DNA of 64,000 nt from DASSBR01 sp035688265 (lineage in GTDB: Bacteria > Pseudomonadota > Gammaproteobacteria > Natronospirales > DASSBR01), in contig DASSNE010000014.1 of NCBI GenBank assembly GCA_035688265.1, positions 1-64,000 of the forward strand, given 5' to 3'. This document shows positions 8,109 to 16,117 of the stretch, in pieces. The translations under genes were made by a program, and so were the position numbers. The notes under the pieces are model-generated. The model was given only the letters and a program-made list of their open reading frames with translations, did no database searches and was not told where the DNA came from. Every line of letters begins with the position of its first letter. The stretch's first letter is position 1.

Positions 8109-9148
8109 CAATCTTGATCCTTTGACTTTTTTTCGAGGGAGAGCACCCGCCGCGCGAGGTCGTCGAGCTGGCGGATGCGCACGCTGTTCTTGCGCCATTG
8201 CTGGGCGGTGTCCATCGGCATGCTGCCGGAATACACGCCGGGCTCGGTAATCGAGCGGCTGACGACGGTCGCGCCGGTCACGACCGTGTTGTCCGCGATT
8301 TCGATGTGGCCGACCACGCCGACGCGGCCGCCGAGAATGCAGTGCCGCCCGATTACGGCGCTGCCGGAAATACCGCAGCAGCCGGCAATCGCGCTGTGGG
8401 CGCCGATTCGGACATTGTGGCCGATCTGCACCAGATTATCGAGCTTGACGCCGTCCTCGATGATCGTATCTTCGATCGCACCGCGGTCGATTGTCGTGTT
8501 GGCGCCGATTTCGACATCCGCTCCGACCACGACGCTGCCGACCTGCGGCACTTTCAGCCATTGCCCGCCATCGTCGGCGATGCCGAAACCGTCGCCGCCG
8601 ATGACGACGCCGGGATGAATGATCGTGCGCGCGCCGATCCGGACCCGCTCGCAAATCGTCACGTTCGCTACGAGGCGCGCGTCGGCATCAAGGCTCGCGC
8701 CGGTCTTGATGACGCAATTCGGTCCGACGAACGCACCGGCGGCGATACGCGCGCCGGCCTCTATGACCGCACCCGCCGCGATCTGCGCACCGGCGTCCAC
8801 CTGCGCGCCGTCGGCCACCACTGCGGCCGGATGCACGCCCGGCTCGATCGGTGCGGCCGGTGCCAGCAACTGCGCCGCCCTGGCGTAGGCGACGTACGGA
8901 TCGGGCGTGACCAGCGCGGCCACCGGGCAGGCGTCTGCGTCGCCGGCGGCCAGTATCACGGCGGCGGCACGCGTGCCGGCCAGGAACTTGCGATAGCGGG
9001 AGTTGGCGAGAAAACTGATCGCGTCGGGACCCGCATTCTGCAACGTCGCCACGGCGCTCACCGGTGTGTCGGCATCGCCGCGCACCTCGCCGCCGCAGAT
9101 CGCCGCAATTTCTCCCAGTGTATAGACGTGTCTGTTGCTACTTGTCAT
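8108..9148 (-). CDS. lpxD: UDP-3-O-(3-hydroxyacyl)glucosamine N-acyltransferase
   Basis: Third lipid A enzyme: adds the N-linked hydroxyacyl chain. It is 346 aa (E. coli 341). The N-terminal uridine-binding domain (residues about 1-100) contains NAGPDAISFLANSRYRKFL. A long left-handed beta-helix of hexapeptide repeats follows. The catalytic His region is LVQIGHNVRIGAHSAIAG. The C-terminal helix includes WRKNSVRIRQLDDLARRV. It is coupled by ATGA overlaps to skp upstream and fabZ downstream. Confidence 0.98.
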   Translation of the reverse strand: MTSSNRHVYTLGEIAAICGGEVRGDADTPVSAVATLQNAGPDAISFLANSRYRKFLAGTRAAAVILAAGDADACPVAALVTPDPYVAYARAAQLLAPAAPIEPGVHPAAVVADGAQVDAGAQIAAGAVIEAGARIAAGAFVGPNCVIKTGASLDADARLVANVTICERVRIGARTIIHPGVVIGGDGFGIADDGGQWLKVPQVGSVVVGADVEIGANTTIDRGAIEDTIIEDGVKLDNLVQIGHNVRIGAHSAIAGCCGISGSAVIGRHCILGGRVGVVGHIEIADNTVVTGATVVSRSITEPGVYSGSMPMDTAQQWRKNSVRIRQLDDLARRVLSLEKKSKDQD

Positions 9149-9702
9149 TTATCGGATTTTTTCGCCTTGCTGATGCCCGTTTTATCGTTGGCCTTGGCAA
9201 AGTCGCGCCCCAGCCGCTTGATGATCTCGTCGGTAATGTTGATACGCTTGCTGGCATAGAACACCCCGTCGCCGATCACCAGGTCGAAGTGGTTTTCGTC
9301 AGCGTAGCTGTTGACCTCCTGGAGCACCAGTCGCTGCAGCTTGCTCAGCTCCTGGTTCCGGCGCAGGTTGAGGTCGTCGAGAAAGTCGTTGCGGCGCTGC
9401 TGAATCTCGTGTTGCAGTGTCGACGCCTTGACGTTGGCCGCCTCACGCTCCGAATCGCTCATCGTCGCGCCGTTCTTGGTCAGCTTCTGTTCCACCGCCT
9501 GCAAGTCCTGCTGCATTGCCAGCAGTTCGCGCTGCTGCGGCGCGAACTCCTTCTTGAGCTGCGCCTTGACCTGCTTGACCTGCGGCGCGTCCTGCAAAAT
9601 CTTCTGCAGGTCGACCACGCCGACCTTGAGATCGGCGGCACTTGCCGCCGCACCATACAAGCCGACACTCAGCAACACGATCAGACAAACAACAGGCTTC
9701 AT
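9145..9702 (-). CDS. skp: Periplasmic OmpH/Skp-family chaperone
   Basis: Periplasmic holdase that carries unfolded outer membrane proteins to the BAM machine. From the ATG at 9702 it is 185 aa with a clear signal peptide (MKPVVCLIVLLSVGLYGAAASA). Mature VGVVDLQKILQDAPQ is the OmpH start. A long charged helical hairpin follows, rich in Lys, Gln and Glu (residues about 45-140). It lies 10 bp after bamA and overlaps lpxD by ATGA. Confidence 0.95.
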   Translation of the reverse strand: MKPVVCLIVLLSVGLYGAAASAADLKVGVVDLQKILQDAPQVKQVKAQLKKEFAPQQRELLAMQQDLQAVEQKLTKNGATMSDSEREAANVKASTLQHEIQQRRNDFLDDLNLRRNQELSKLQRLVLQEVNSYADENHFDLVIGDGVFYASKRINITDEIIKRLGRDFAKANDKTGISKAKKSDK

Positions 9703-9712
9703 CCGAAATGCC

Positions 9713-12061
9713 TCAGTCGAAAGGTTGCGCAACCGTGAACTGGAAAACTTCGCGCATATAATCCGGCGCGTTGCCGATCGGCCAGCCGAGACTGACTTTC
9801 ATCACTCCGAGCGGCGTCACGAACATGCCGGCGACACCAAACGATTCGTACAGCTTGTTGAACTTGAAATCACCCGGTTCGGCGAATGCATTACCGGCGT
9901 CGACAAAAAAGCTGAATCGCGACGACGGTGAACCCGCGCCACCGACGCCCATGATCGACGGAATGATGATTTCATTCTGCGCATAGAACTCGAAGTTGCC
10001 TCCCGACGGATAGCCGTTGCTGTCGAGCGGCCCGAGGTAGCCGCCCTTGTAGCCGCGCACGGTATCCGCGCCGCCGACGAAAAAGTGCTGGTTCGGCGGT
10101 ACAGTATGCGAGTCCCCGTACGTTTTGTTAAGCCCGACCGCGGCATGCAGCCGGTACAGGAAGCCGCCGCCGATCGGCACCAGGTCCGTCGATTCAAAGC
10201 TGAATTGATAATACTTTACGTCGCTGATGGGCGTGGCGATGTCCAAACCAAATTTTTGCTGATTGCCCCGAGACGCAAACAGCGCGCGATTCAATGTGCG
10301 GTGGGTCCAGCCGGTAATCAAGTCCAGCTGGCGGTAGCGGATGGCCGGCCCCAGAATGGTCTGGTACACGTTGCCATTGCTCGGATCCGAGGCAAAATCG
10401 ATATATTCCTTTGAGCTGCCGAACTTGTTGGTCACCAAGTCCGTATTGCTCGCGCTGCCTCCCAGAATAAAGCTGTCGAACTCTGACATCGGGATGCCGT
10501 AGGTCAGACTCAAACCGTAGGACTTCGTATCCAGCGGCGAACTGTTCAGAATCAGTTCCGAACTGTGCTGGTAGTACAGACGCGTGGTTCGGGACACGCC
10601 GTTGACAGTGGCGTAAGGCTTCGTGAACGAAATGTCGTACAACTCGCTGATCTGGCTCGTGTAAAGGCTCAGGTTGACGATATCGCCCTCGCCGAGGAAA
10701 TTATTGTGCTGGATCTGGCCGTTCAGCGACACGCCGAAGTACTGCGAGTAACCGACGGCGAAAATGAACTTGCCCGCCTGCCGCGCCGTCAGGTCGTAGT
10801 TCAGATCGACAAGGTCCGGCGAGCCGGGCACGGGGTCGGTACTTTCCTTCACGTCCTTGACCATCCGCAGGTTCTGCAGGCGGAACTTGGACAGCTTCAG
10901 ATCGACGTTCGACAACCAGGTCCCTTCCATCTGGCGCATGTTGCGGCGAAACACCACATCGTCGGTATCGGGCATCCCGTTGAAATTGATGTGCCGGACG
11001 TAAACGCGCTTGCCGGGCTGGACGTAGAACGTCACGTCGACCTGGTGCGTCTTGCGGTCAACGTCGGGGATCGGGTTGATCTTGGCGAAAGCAAAGCCTT
11101 TATTGCCGAGCACGTTGCCCATCAGTGTTGCACTGGCCGTCGCCCGCCCCATCGAAAACGTCATGCCCGGCTGCGCGAACACGAGCTGCCTGAGTTTCTT
11201 CTCGGGCAGGATCAGCTGGCCGGCGAACTTGATCTTGCGAACCTTGTAGACCTCGCCTTCGTGAATGTTGATCGTGATGTAGATATGTTTGTGGTTCGGC
11301 GAAATGGTGATCTGCACTGAATTGATGTGGAAATCCGCGTAGCCACGGTCCATGTAATACGAACGCAGCGATTCGAGGTCGCCGGACAGCGTCTCACGCA
11401 CGTATTTGTTGCTGCTCTGGAACAGCGAGAGCCAGTGCGTCGGCTGCAGCTTGAACTGATCCAGCAGCGTGGCGTCGTCGAAAACGGTGTTACCGACGAT
11501 ATTGATCGACTTGATCGTCGTATCGACGCCCTCGGAGATGTTGATCGTGATGTCGACGCGGTTGTTGCCGATGTTGCGCACGTGCGTGTCGATCTTGACG
11601 CTGTATTTGCCGTGGCTGAAATAGGCCCGGGTCAGTTCCTGCGTGGCATCCTTCAGCACCGACCGGCTGAAAATGCGTCCCTTGGCCAATCCCACCTTTT
11701 TCAGCGACTTGTCGAGGTCTTCCGTTTTGATCGCCTTGTTGCCGACGATGGTGAAGTTCGCAATCGACGGCCGCTCCTTGACGTCGACGATCAGCGTATT
11801 GCCGCTGCGCCGCATCTGGATATTTTCAAAGAACCCGGTCTGGTACAACGCCTTGATCGCGTTGCGAATGCGCGCGGCATTCACCTGGTCGCCCACACTG
11901 ATCGGCAGGTACGTGTAAAGGGTTCCGGTCGAGATACGCTGCAATCCATGCACTTCGATATTTTGAACGGTGAATGTTTCGTCGGCTGCGAATGCCGGCG
12001 TGAGCACGGCACCAATCATGAGCACGGCGAAAATCAGGCGCAGGGCGCGTAAAAAAGGCAA
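9713..12061 (-). CDS. bamA: Outer membrane protein assembly factor BamA
   Basis: Omp85-family core of the BAM complex that inserts beta-barrel proteins into the outer membrane. It is 782 aa with a signal peptide (MPFLRALRLIFAVLMIGAVL). Five POTRA domains occupy about residues 25-420, beginning FTVQNIEVHGLQRISTGTLY. A 16-strand barrel follows and ends in Phe (VFQFTVAQPFD). The conserved barrel loop motif VRGYKGGYLGPLD is present. It sits between rseP and skp, the usual order. Confidence 0.98.
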   Translation of the reverse strand: MPFLRALRLIFAVLMIGAVLTPAFAADETFTVQNIEVHGLQRISTGTLYTYLPISVGDQVNAARIRNAIKALYQTGFFENIQMRRSGNTLIVDVKERPSIANFTIVGNKAIKTEDLDKSLKKVGLAKGRIFSRSVLKDATQELTRAYFSHGKYSVKIDTHVRNIGNNRVDITINISEGVDTTIKSINIVGNTVFDDATLLDQFKLQPTHWLSLFQSSNKYVRETLSGDLESLRSYYMDRGYADFHINSVQITISPNHKHIYITINIHEGEVYKVRKIKFAGQLILPEKKLRQLVFAQPGMTFSMGRATASATLMGNVLGNKGFAFAKINPIPDVDRKTHQVDVTFYVQPGKRVYVRHINFNGMPDTDDVVFRRNMRQMEGTWLSNVDLKLSKFRLQNLRMVKDVKESTDPVPGSPDLVDLNYDLTARQAGKFIFAVGYSQYFGVSLNGQIQHNNFLGEGDIVNLSLYTSQISELYDISFTKPYATVNGVSRTTRLYYQHSSELILNSSPLDTKSYGLSLTYGIPMSEFDSFILGGSASNTDLVTNKFGSSKEYIDFASDPSNGNVYQTILGPAIRYRQLDLITGWTHRTLNRALFASRGNQQKFGLDIATPISDVKYYQFSFESTDLVPIGGGFLYRLHAAVGLNKTYGDSHTVPPNQHFFVGGADTVRGYKGGYLGPLDSNGYPSGGNFEFYAQNEIIIPSIMGVGGAGSPSSRFSFFVDAGNAFAEPGDFKFNKLYESFGVAGMFVTPLGVMKVSLGWPIGNAPDYMREVFQFTVAQPFD

Positions 12062-12073
12062 ACCGGATCTCCT

Positions 12074-13450
12074 TTATCCCGCAATGCGGGTTAAATCGTT
12101 GAATACGGTAAAACTGAATAATGCCAGCAGCAGCGTGATGCCGATCTGCTGGCCAAGCATCTGGCTGCGCAGCGATAGCGGGCTGCCCTTGATCCATTCG
12201 ATCGCGCAGTACAGCAACTGGCCACCGTCGAGCACGGGGATGGGGAACAGGTTGGCAACCCCCAAGCTGATGCTGATCAGCGCCAGAAATGTCACGAACG
12301 AGGTCAGTCCGGCGACCGCGGCGCTGCCGGCGTATTGCGCAATGCCGACCGGTCCCATCAGGCTCTTCCACGACACCTGCCCGGCGATCATGCCCCAGAT
12401 CGTCTTGAGCGTCAGCCACGAAAACTGGCCGGTCTGGCCGATGGCCCGGCCCAGCGCCGGCAGCGACGCATATTGCTGCACCGTGAACATGCGATCCTGG
12501 AAGCCTGCCGGCACCTGCACGCCGGCGCCGACATGGCCGATCCGCTGGCTGCTTTGGGGCGCCTGGGTGACGCCGATGTGCAAATGCAGCGTGACGCGGT
12601 GACCGTTGCGAATCACGGTCACCGGCACCGTTTGATCCGGCCGCTTCTGGATATACTGCACCCACTGCTGCCAGCTTTGGACCGCCTGCCCACCGCTTTC
12701 AACGACCTTGTCCCCTACCTGGAAGCCGGCCGCTGCCGCAGGTCCGCCATCGACCACCTGGCTGATCACCGCCGGAAACGTCGGCTGCCGGATCGTGAGA
12801 CCCAGCCCCGGGAGCAGCTGACCCGGCTTGGTCAGGTCCTTGCTGCTTTCTTGCGGCTGCAATTCAACCGTGTGCGGCGCCCCCTGCGGCGGCTTGACTT
12901 TTAATGTCAGGGGGCCGCCATTCATCACACCGTTGAGCAGCCCCAGCTCCACGGCCTGCCAGGTAGGCGTCTTGGAGCCGTCGACGGCGACGATTTCGTC
13001 ACCCTTGCTGATGCCGGCCTCGGCCGCGGGCGAATGCGGCGTCACGACCCCGACCACCGGCCGCAAACCCGGCACACCGGTCATGAACACGACCCAGTAG
13101 CAGATCACCGCGAGCAGCAGGTTGAAGCCCGGTCCGGCAAACAGGATTGCCGCGCGCTTGGGCAGCGGCTGGCGGTTGAAGGCCCGATGCTGTTCGGACG
13201 CATCGACCTCCCCCTCGCGCTCGTCGAGCATCTTGCAGTAGCCGCCGAGCGGGATCGGCGCGATAGCATACTCGGTCCGGTCGGCGCTGCGGCCGTGCCA
13301 CATCACCAGCGGCTTGCCGAAACCGATCGAGAACCGCAGCACCTTGACCCCCAGCAGGCGCGCGATCAGGAAATGACCGTATTCGTGCACGGTAATCAGC
13401 ACGCCGATCGCGAGCAGGAACGACCCGATTGTGATCAGCGTGTTGAGCAT
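12074..13450 (-). CDS. rseP: RIP metalloprotease RseP (site-2 protease)
   Basis: Inner membrane zinc protease that cuts the anti-sigma factor after its first cleavage and so releases RpoE; its substrate MucA/RseA is encoded at 38291-38926. It is 458 aa. The zinc motif HEYGH lies at residues 23-27 in the first membrane segment. Two PDZ domains span about 110-310. The second catalytic motif NLFPIPVLDGGQLLY is near the C-terminus. The upstream neighbour is cdsA rather than dxr, which is unusual. Confidence 0.98.
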   Translation of the reverse strand: MLNTLITIGSFLLAIGVLITVHEYGHFLIARLLGVKVLRFSIGFGKPLVMWHGRSADRTEYAIAPIPLGGYCKMLDEREGEVDASEQHRAFNRQPLPKRAAILFAGPGFNLLLAVICYWVVFMTGVPGLRPVVGVVTPHSPAAEAGISKGDEIVAVDGSKTPTWQAVELGLLNGVMNGGPLTLKVKPPQGAPHTVELQPQESSKDLTKPGQLLPGLGLTIRQPTFPAVISQVVDGGPAAAAGFQVGDKVVESGGQAVQSWQQWVQYIQKRPDQTVPVTVIRNGHRVTLHLHIGVTQAPQSSQRIGHVGAGVQVPAGFQDRMFTVQQYASLPALGRAIGQTGQFSWLTLKTIWGMIAGQVSWKSLMGPVGIAQYAGSAAVAGLTSFVTFLALISISLGVANLFPIPVLDGGQLLYCAIEWIKGSPLSLRSQMLGQQIGITLLLALFSFTVFNDLTRIAG

Positions 13451-13466
13451 GGACTCGATTTGGGAA

Positions 13467-13547
13467 TCATCGTTTGGTCAGGTTGCGGCGTGGGGTCGGC
13501 TGCCGAGCATGCCAGATTTCGACAACCCGCGCATGTAAATCGTTCAT
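13467..13547 (-). CDS. Candidate 26-aa ORF in the place of dxr
   Basis: An ATG at 13547 overlaps the cdsA stop as ATGA and opens a 26-codon frame, MNDLHARVVEIWHARQPT followed by PRRNLTKR, ending at TGA 13467-13469, 16 bp before rseP. It fills most of the 93-bp gap where dxr normally lies. I see no resemblance to DXR. It may be a coupling peptide keeping ribosomes on the message between cdsA and rseP, or simply chance. Confidence 0.25.
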   Translation of the reverse strand: MNDLHARVVEIWHARQPTPRRNLTKR

Positions 13548-14362
13548 AACGACAGCGCCCAGAGGCAGACATAGAAGACCGGCGCGGCAGCGCTCAGGCT
13601 GTCGAATCGGTCAAGTACGCCTCCATGGCCGGGGAAAATGTTGCCGCTGTCCTTGATGCCGATCAGGCGCTTGAACAGGCTCTCGCTCAAGTCCCCGATG
13701 ATAGAGAATATTGCCGTCACGATACAGACGGGCACGAAATACTGCAGCGGCCAGCCGAAGTACAGCCCGCCGCCGACGCCGACGACCGCGGCGGAAATCA
13801 GGCCGCCGGCAACGCCTTCCCACGTTTTGCCGGGGCTGATGCGCGGTGCGAGGCGGCGACGCCCCCACAGCCGGCCGGCGGCATAGGCGCCGCTGTCCGC
13901 GACCCAGATCAACACCAGCAGGAAGAAGAGCCGCCCCGTCCCGTCGGCCATGCCGCGCAAGCCCACCACGGCCTCCCAGGCCGGTACGAGCGTCAACAGG
14001 CCGCACAGCCCGATCAGCGTGGAGGACAGGCCGGCGGCGCGACCGCCGTCGCGGCCTACGCCGTAGCGAACCAGGCCAACCGTGACCAGCAGCCACCACG
14101 CAATGCCGACCGCAATCACCGCCGCGGCGAAGCCGGGAATTTGCAAGGTGAATCCGCAGACCGCGAGGAGTATGGCGACCAGCAGCAGATAAAGCGATGT
14201 TGAAAGTGCGGTCGAATAGCCGGCAAAGGCCGTCCATTCCCATGCGCCCGCCAGCACCACGACCCCGAGCACGCCGCCCACGACGCCCCGCGGCGCAAAC
14301 AGTGCCAGCGCGACAATGACCGGGATTGCGATCAGCGCCGTGAGCAGCCTTTGCTTCAGCAT
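13544..14362 (-). CDS. cdsA: Phosphatidate cytidylyltransferase
   Basis: Integral membrane enzyme that makes CDP-diacylglycerol from phosphatidate and CTP, the branch point of phospholipid synthesis. It is 272 aa with about eight hydrophobic segments. The C-terminal signature is present as GDLSESLFKRLIGIKDSGNI followed by PGHGGVLDRFDS, with its conserved acidic residues. uppS, normally upstream of cdsA, and dxr, normally downstream, are both absent here. Confidence 0.97.
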   Translation of the reverse strand: MLKQRLLTALIAIPVIVALALFAPRGVVGGVLGVVVLAGAWEWTAFAGYSTALSTSLYLLLVAILLAVCGFTLQIPGFAAAVIAVGIAWWLLVTVGLVRYGVGRDGGRAAGLSSTLIGLCGLLTLVPAWEAVVGLRGMADGTGRLFFLLVLIWVADSGAYAAGRLWGRRRLAPRISPGKTWEGVAGGLISAAVVGVGGGLYFGWPLQYFVPVCIVTAIFSIIGDLSESLFKRLIGIKDSGNIFPGHGGVLDRFDSLSAAAPVFYVCLWALSL

Positions 14363-14435
14363 TGCCGAATTCGCAGAAGCGCCCGTTTGGCACGGGGATG
14401 TGCCGACAATTTTCGATCGTTGATCGGAAAATGAA

Positions 14436-14496
14436 GCAAATCGGAAATCGGATTTTCGATTTGCGTAGCTGAAAAAGTCATGGATGGCTTTTTCAG
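14436..14496 (-). other. Successive hairpins in the frr-cdsA gap (site normally holding uppS)
   Basis: Two clear stem-loops occupy the 140-bp gap. The first pairs 14469-14477 with 14488-14496 (CTGAAAAAG with CTTTTTCAG, 9 bp), just after the frr stop at 14503. The second pairs 14436-14443 with 14457-14464 (GCAAATCG with CGATTTGC, 8 bp). A third, weaker one (TTTTCGATC with GATCGGAAAA) lies near 14410-14430. None has a clean T-run, so they may be 3'-end or processing structures. No coding remnant of uppS is visible. Confidence 0.5.
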
Positions 14497-14502
14497 CACC
14501 AA

Positions 14503-15060
14503 TCAGACCTCCAGCAGCTCGGCTTCCTTGTCCGCCAGAATCGCGTCGATATCGGCGACGGCGCGGTCGGTCAGCTTCTGGATTTCTTCCTGACCCCGGC
14601 GCTCGTCGTCCTCGCTGATATCCTTGTCCTTGAGCAACGACTTGAGGTCCGCCAGCGCATCGCGGCGGATGTTTCGCACCGCCACGCGCGCACCCTCCGC
14701 TTCGCCACGCACCACGCGTACCAGTTCGCGGCGGCGCTCCTCGGTCAACGGCGGCAGCGGCACGCGGATCACGTTGCCCGCCGTGGCCGGATTGAGCCCC
14801 ATATCCGCGGTCATGATCGCCTTCTCGACGACCGGCACCATGTTCTTTTCCCAGGGCGTAACCGTCAGCGTGCGGGAATCGCCGACGCCGACATTGGCGA
14901 CCTGGTTGATCGGCACGTCGTTGCCGTAATACGGCACCATCACGTGGTCCAGCAGGCTGGTATGCGCGCGCCCGGTACGGACCTTGGCGAGATCCTCCTT
15001 ATACGACGCGATCGACTTCTTCATCCGGTCGCCGGCGTCTTTCTTGATGTCGTCGATCAT
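14503..15060 (-). CDS. frr: Ribosome recycling factor
   Basis: Splits post-termination ribosomes together with EF-G. It is 185 aa, the family length. The N-terminus MIDDIKKDAGDRMKKSIASY, the VPYYGNDVPINQVANV segment and the C-terminal RRDALADLKSLLKDKDISED are typical. The Shine-Dalgarno GGAAGG sits at about 15067-15072, inside the left arm of a 32-bp inverted repeat spanning the whole pyrH-frr gap, so translation initiation may be restrained by RNA structure (inference). Confidence 0.98.
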   Translation of the reverse strand: MIDDIKKDAGDRMKKSIASYKEDLAKVRTGRAHTSLLDHVMVPYYGNDVPINQVANVGVGDSRTLTVTPWEKNMVPVVEKAIMTADMGLNPATAGNVIRVPLPPLTEERRRELVRVVRGEAEGARVAVRNIRRDALADLKSLLKDKDISEDDERRGQEEIQKLTDRAVADIDAILADKEAELLEV

Positions 15061-15062
15061 TG

Positions 15063-15344
15063 GTGGCCTTCCAAAGTGATATTGCCGTGTTCAGCGAGAC
15101 TGCCCGCGTTCGTGGCAAGGCGCGGCGCGCAGGCAATGGCCGCCCATTGTCAAGCGACGCAACGCAGTCCACGGGCGCGGGCAGCCTCGCCCACAAAAGT
15201 GAAAAAGTATATAACGGGAACGCCTATGCCCTCCAATCACCGCGTTGCGCTCCCTTGGCAGAACACGGCTATGCCGCGGTCGCGCGCCTTGTGTTTGGAG
15301 CGCATAGGCGTTCTGAACACGGCAATATCGCTTCGGAAGGCCAC
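15063..15344 (-). repeat. Nested palindromic element filling the pyrH-frr gap
   Basis: Outer arms 15063-15094 and 15313-15344 are 32-bp inverted repeats with 2 mismatches. Inside lie two further stem-loops: 15096-15115 with 15169-15188 (17 of 20 paired), itself enclosing the small perfect hairpin 15134-15149, and 15218-15236 with 15295-15313 (18 of 19 paired). The right arm abuts the pyrH stop and the left arm contains the frr ribosome binding site. A transcript from pyrH into frr would fold into a multibranch structure that hides the frr start region. It could be a MITE-like insertion, a cis-regulatory RNA, or both. Confidence 0.8.
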
Positions 15345-16117
15345 TAGGCTCCTTTTTCCGCCCCGTTGTTGACCGTCGTGCCGATGTCGCGCGCGCCGCA
15401 GACGATCCTCAGCAGATCGCCGGGACGATTGAGGTCAAAAACCCTGAGCGGCAGGTTATGGTCGCGGCACATCACAATCGCGGTCGCATCCATCACCCCG
15501 AGCTTGCCGGCCAGCACCCGATCGAAGGTGAGGCGTTCGTAGCGCACCGCGTCCGGGTGCTTTTTCGGGTCCGCCGAATATACCCCGTCGACCTTGGTGG
15601 CCTTGAGCAGCAATTCCGCATTGACCTCAATGGCGCGCAGCGAAGCGGCGGTATCGGTGGTGAAAAACGGATTGCCGGTACCGGCGGCAAAAATCACCAC
15701 CCGGCCCTTTTCGAGATGCCGGACCGCGCGGCGGCGAATGTAATCTTCGCACACCTCGTTGATCCGCACCGCCGACATCACGCGCACATGCACGCCGGCG
15801 CGCTCCAGCGCATCCTGCATCGCGAGCGCGTTCATCACCGTCGCCAGCATGCCCATGTGATCGCCGGTCACGCGATCCAGGCCGGCGTCGGCGAGCCCCG
15901 CGCCGCGGAAGATGTTGCCACCGCCGATGACGACACCGATTTCGACGCCGAGCGCGGCGACATCGCGAATCTCAGCCGCAATGCGCTTGATGACTTTCGG
16001 ATCGATGCCGTAGTCGGCATCGCCCATCAGAGCTTCGCCGCTCAGCTTGAGCAGAATCCGCTGATATTCAGCCCCCGGCTGCTGTGCGCTTGAGCCATCA
16101 ACGGATTCGCTCACCAC
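15344..16117 (-). CDS. pyrH: UMP kinase
   Basis: Phosphorylates UMP to UDP; allosterically controlled by GTP and UTP in this family. The GTG at 16117 overlaps the tsf TAG and gives 257 aa; a second GTG one codon later is possible. The core begins YQRILLKLSGEALMGDADYG, the phosphate-binding Lys-rich start of amino acid kinase folds. GGGNIFRGAGL and AGTGNPFFTTDTAASLRA are conserved. Operon position tsf-pyrH-frr is standard. Confidence 0.98.
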   Translation of the reverse strand: MVSESVDGSSAQQPGAEYQRILLKLSGEALMGDADYGIDPKVIKRIAAEIRDVAALGVEIGVVIGGGNIFRGAGLADAGLDRVTGDHMGMLATVMNALAMQDALERAGVHVRVMSAVRINEVCEDYIRRRAVRHLEKGRVVIFAAGTGNPFFTTDTAASLRAIEVNAELLLKATKVDGVYSADPKKHPDAVRYERLTFDRVLAGKLGVMDATAIVMCRDHNLPLRVFDLNRPGDLLRIVCGARDIGTTVNNGAEKGA

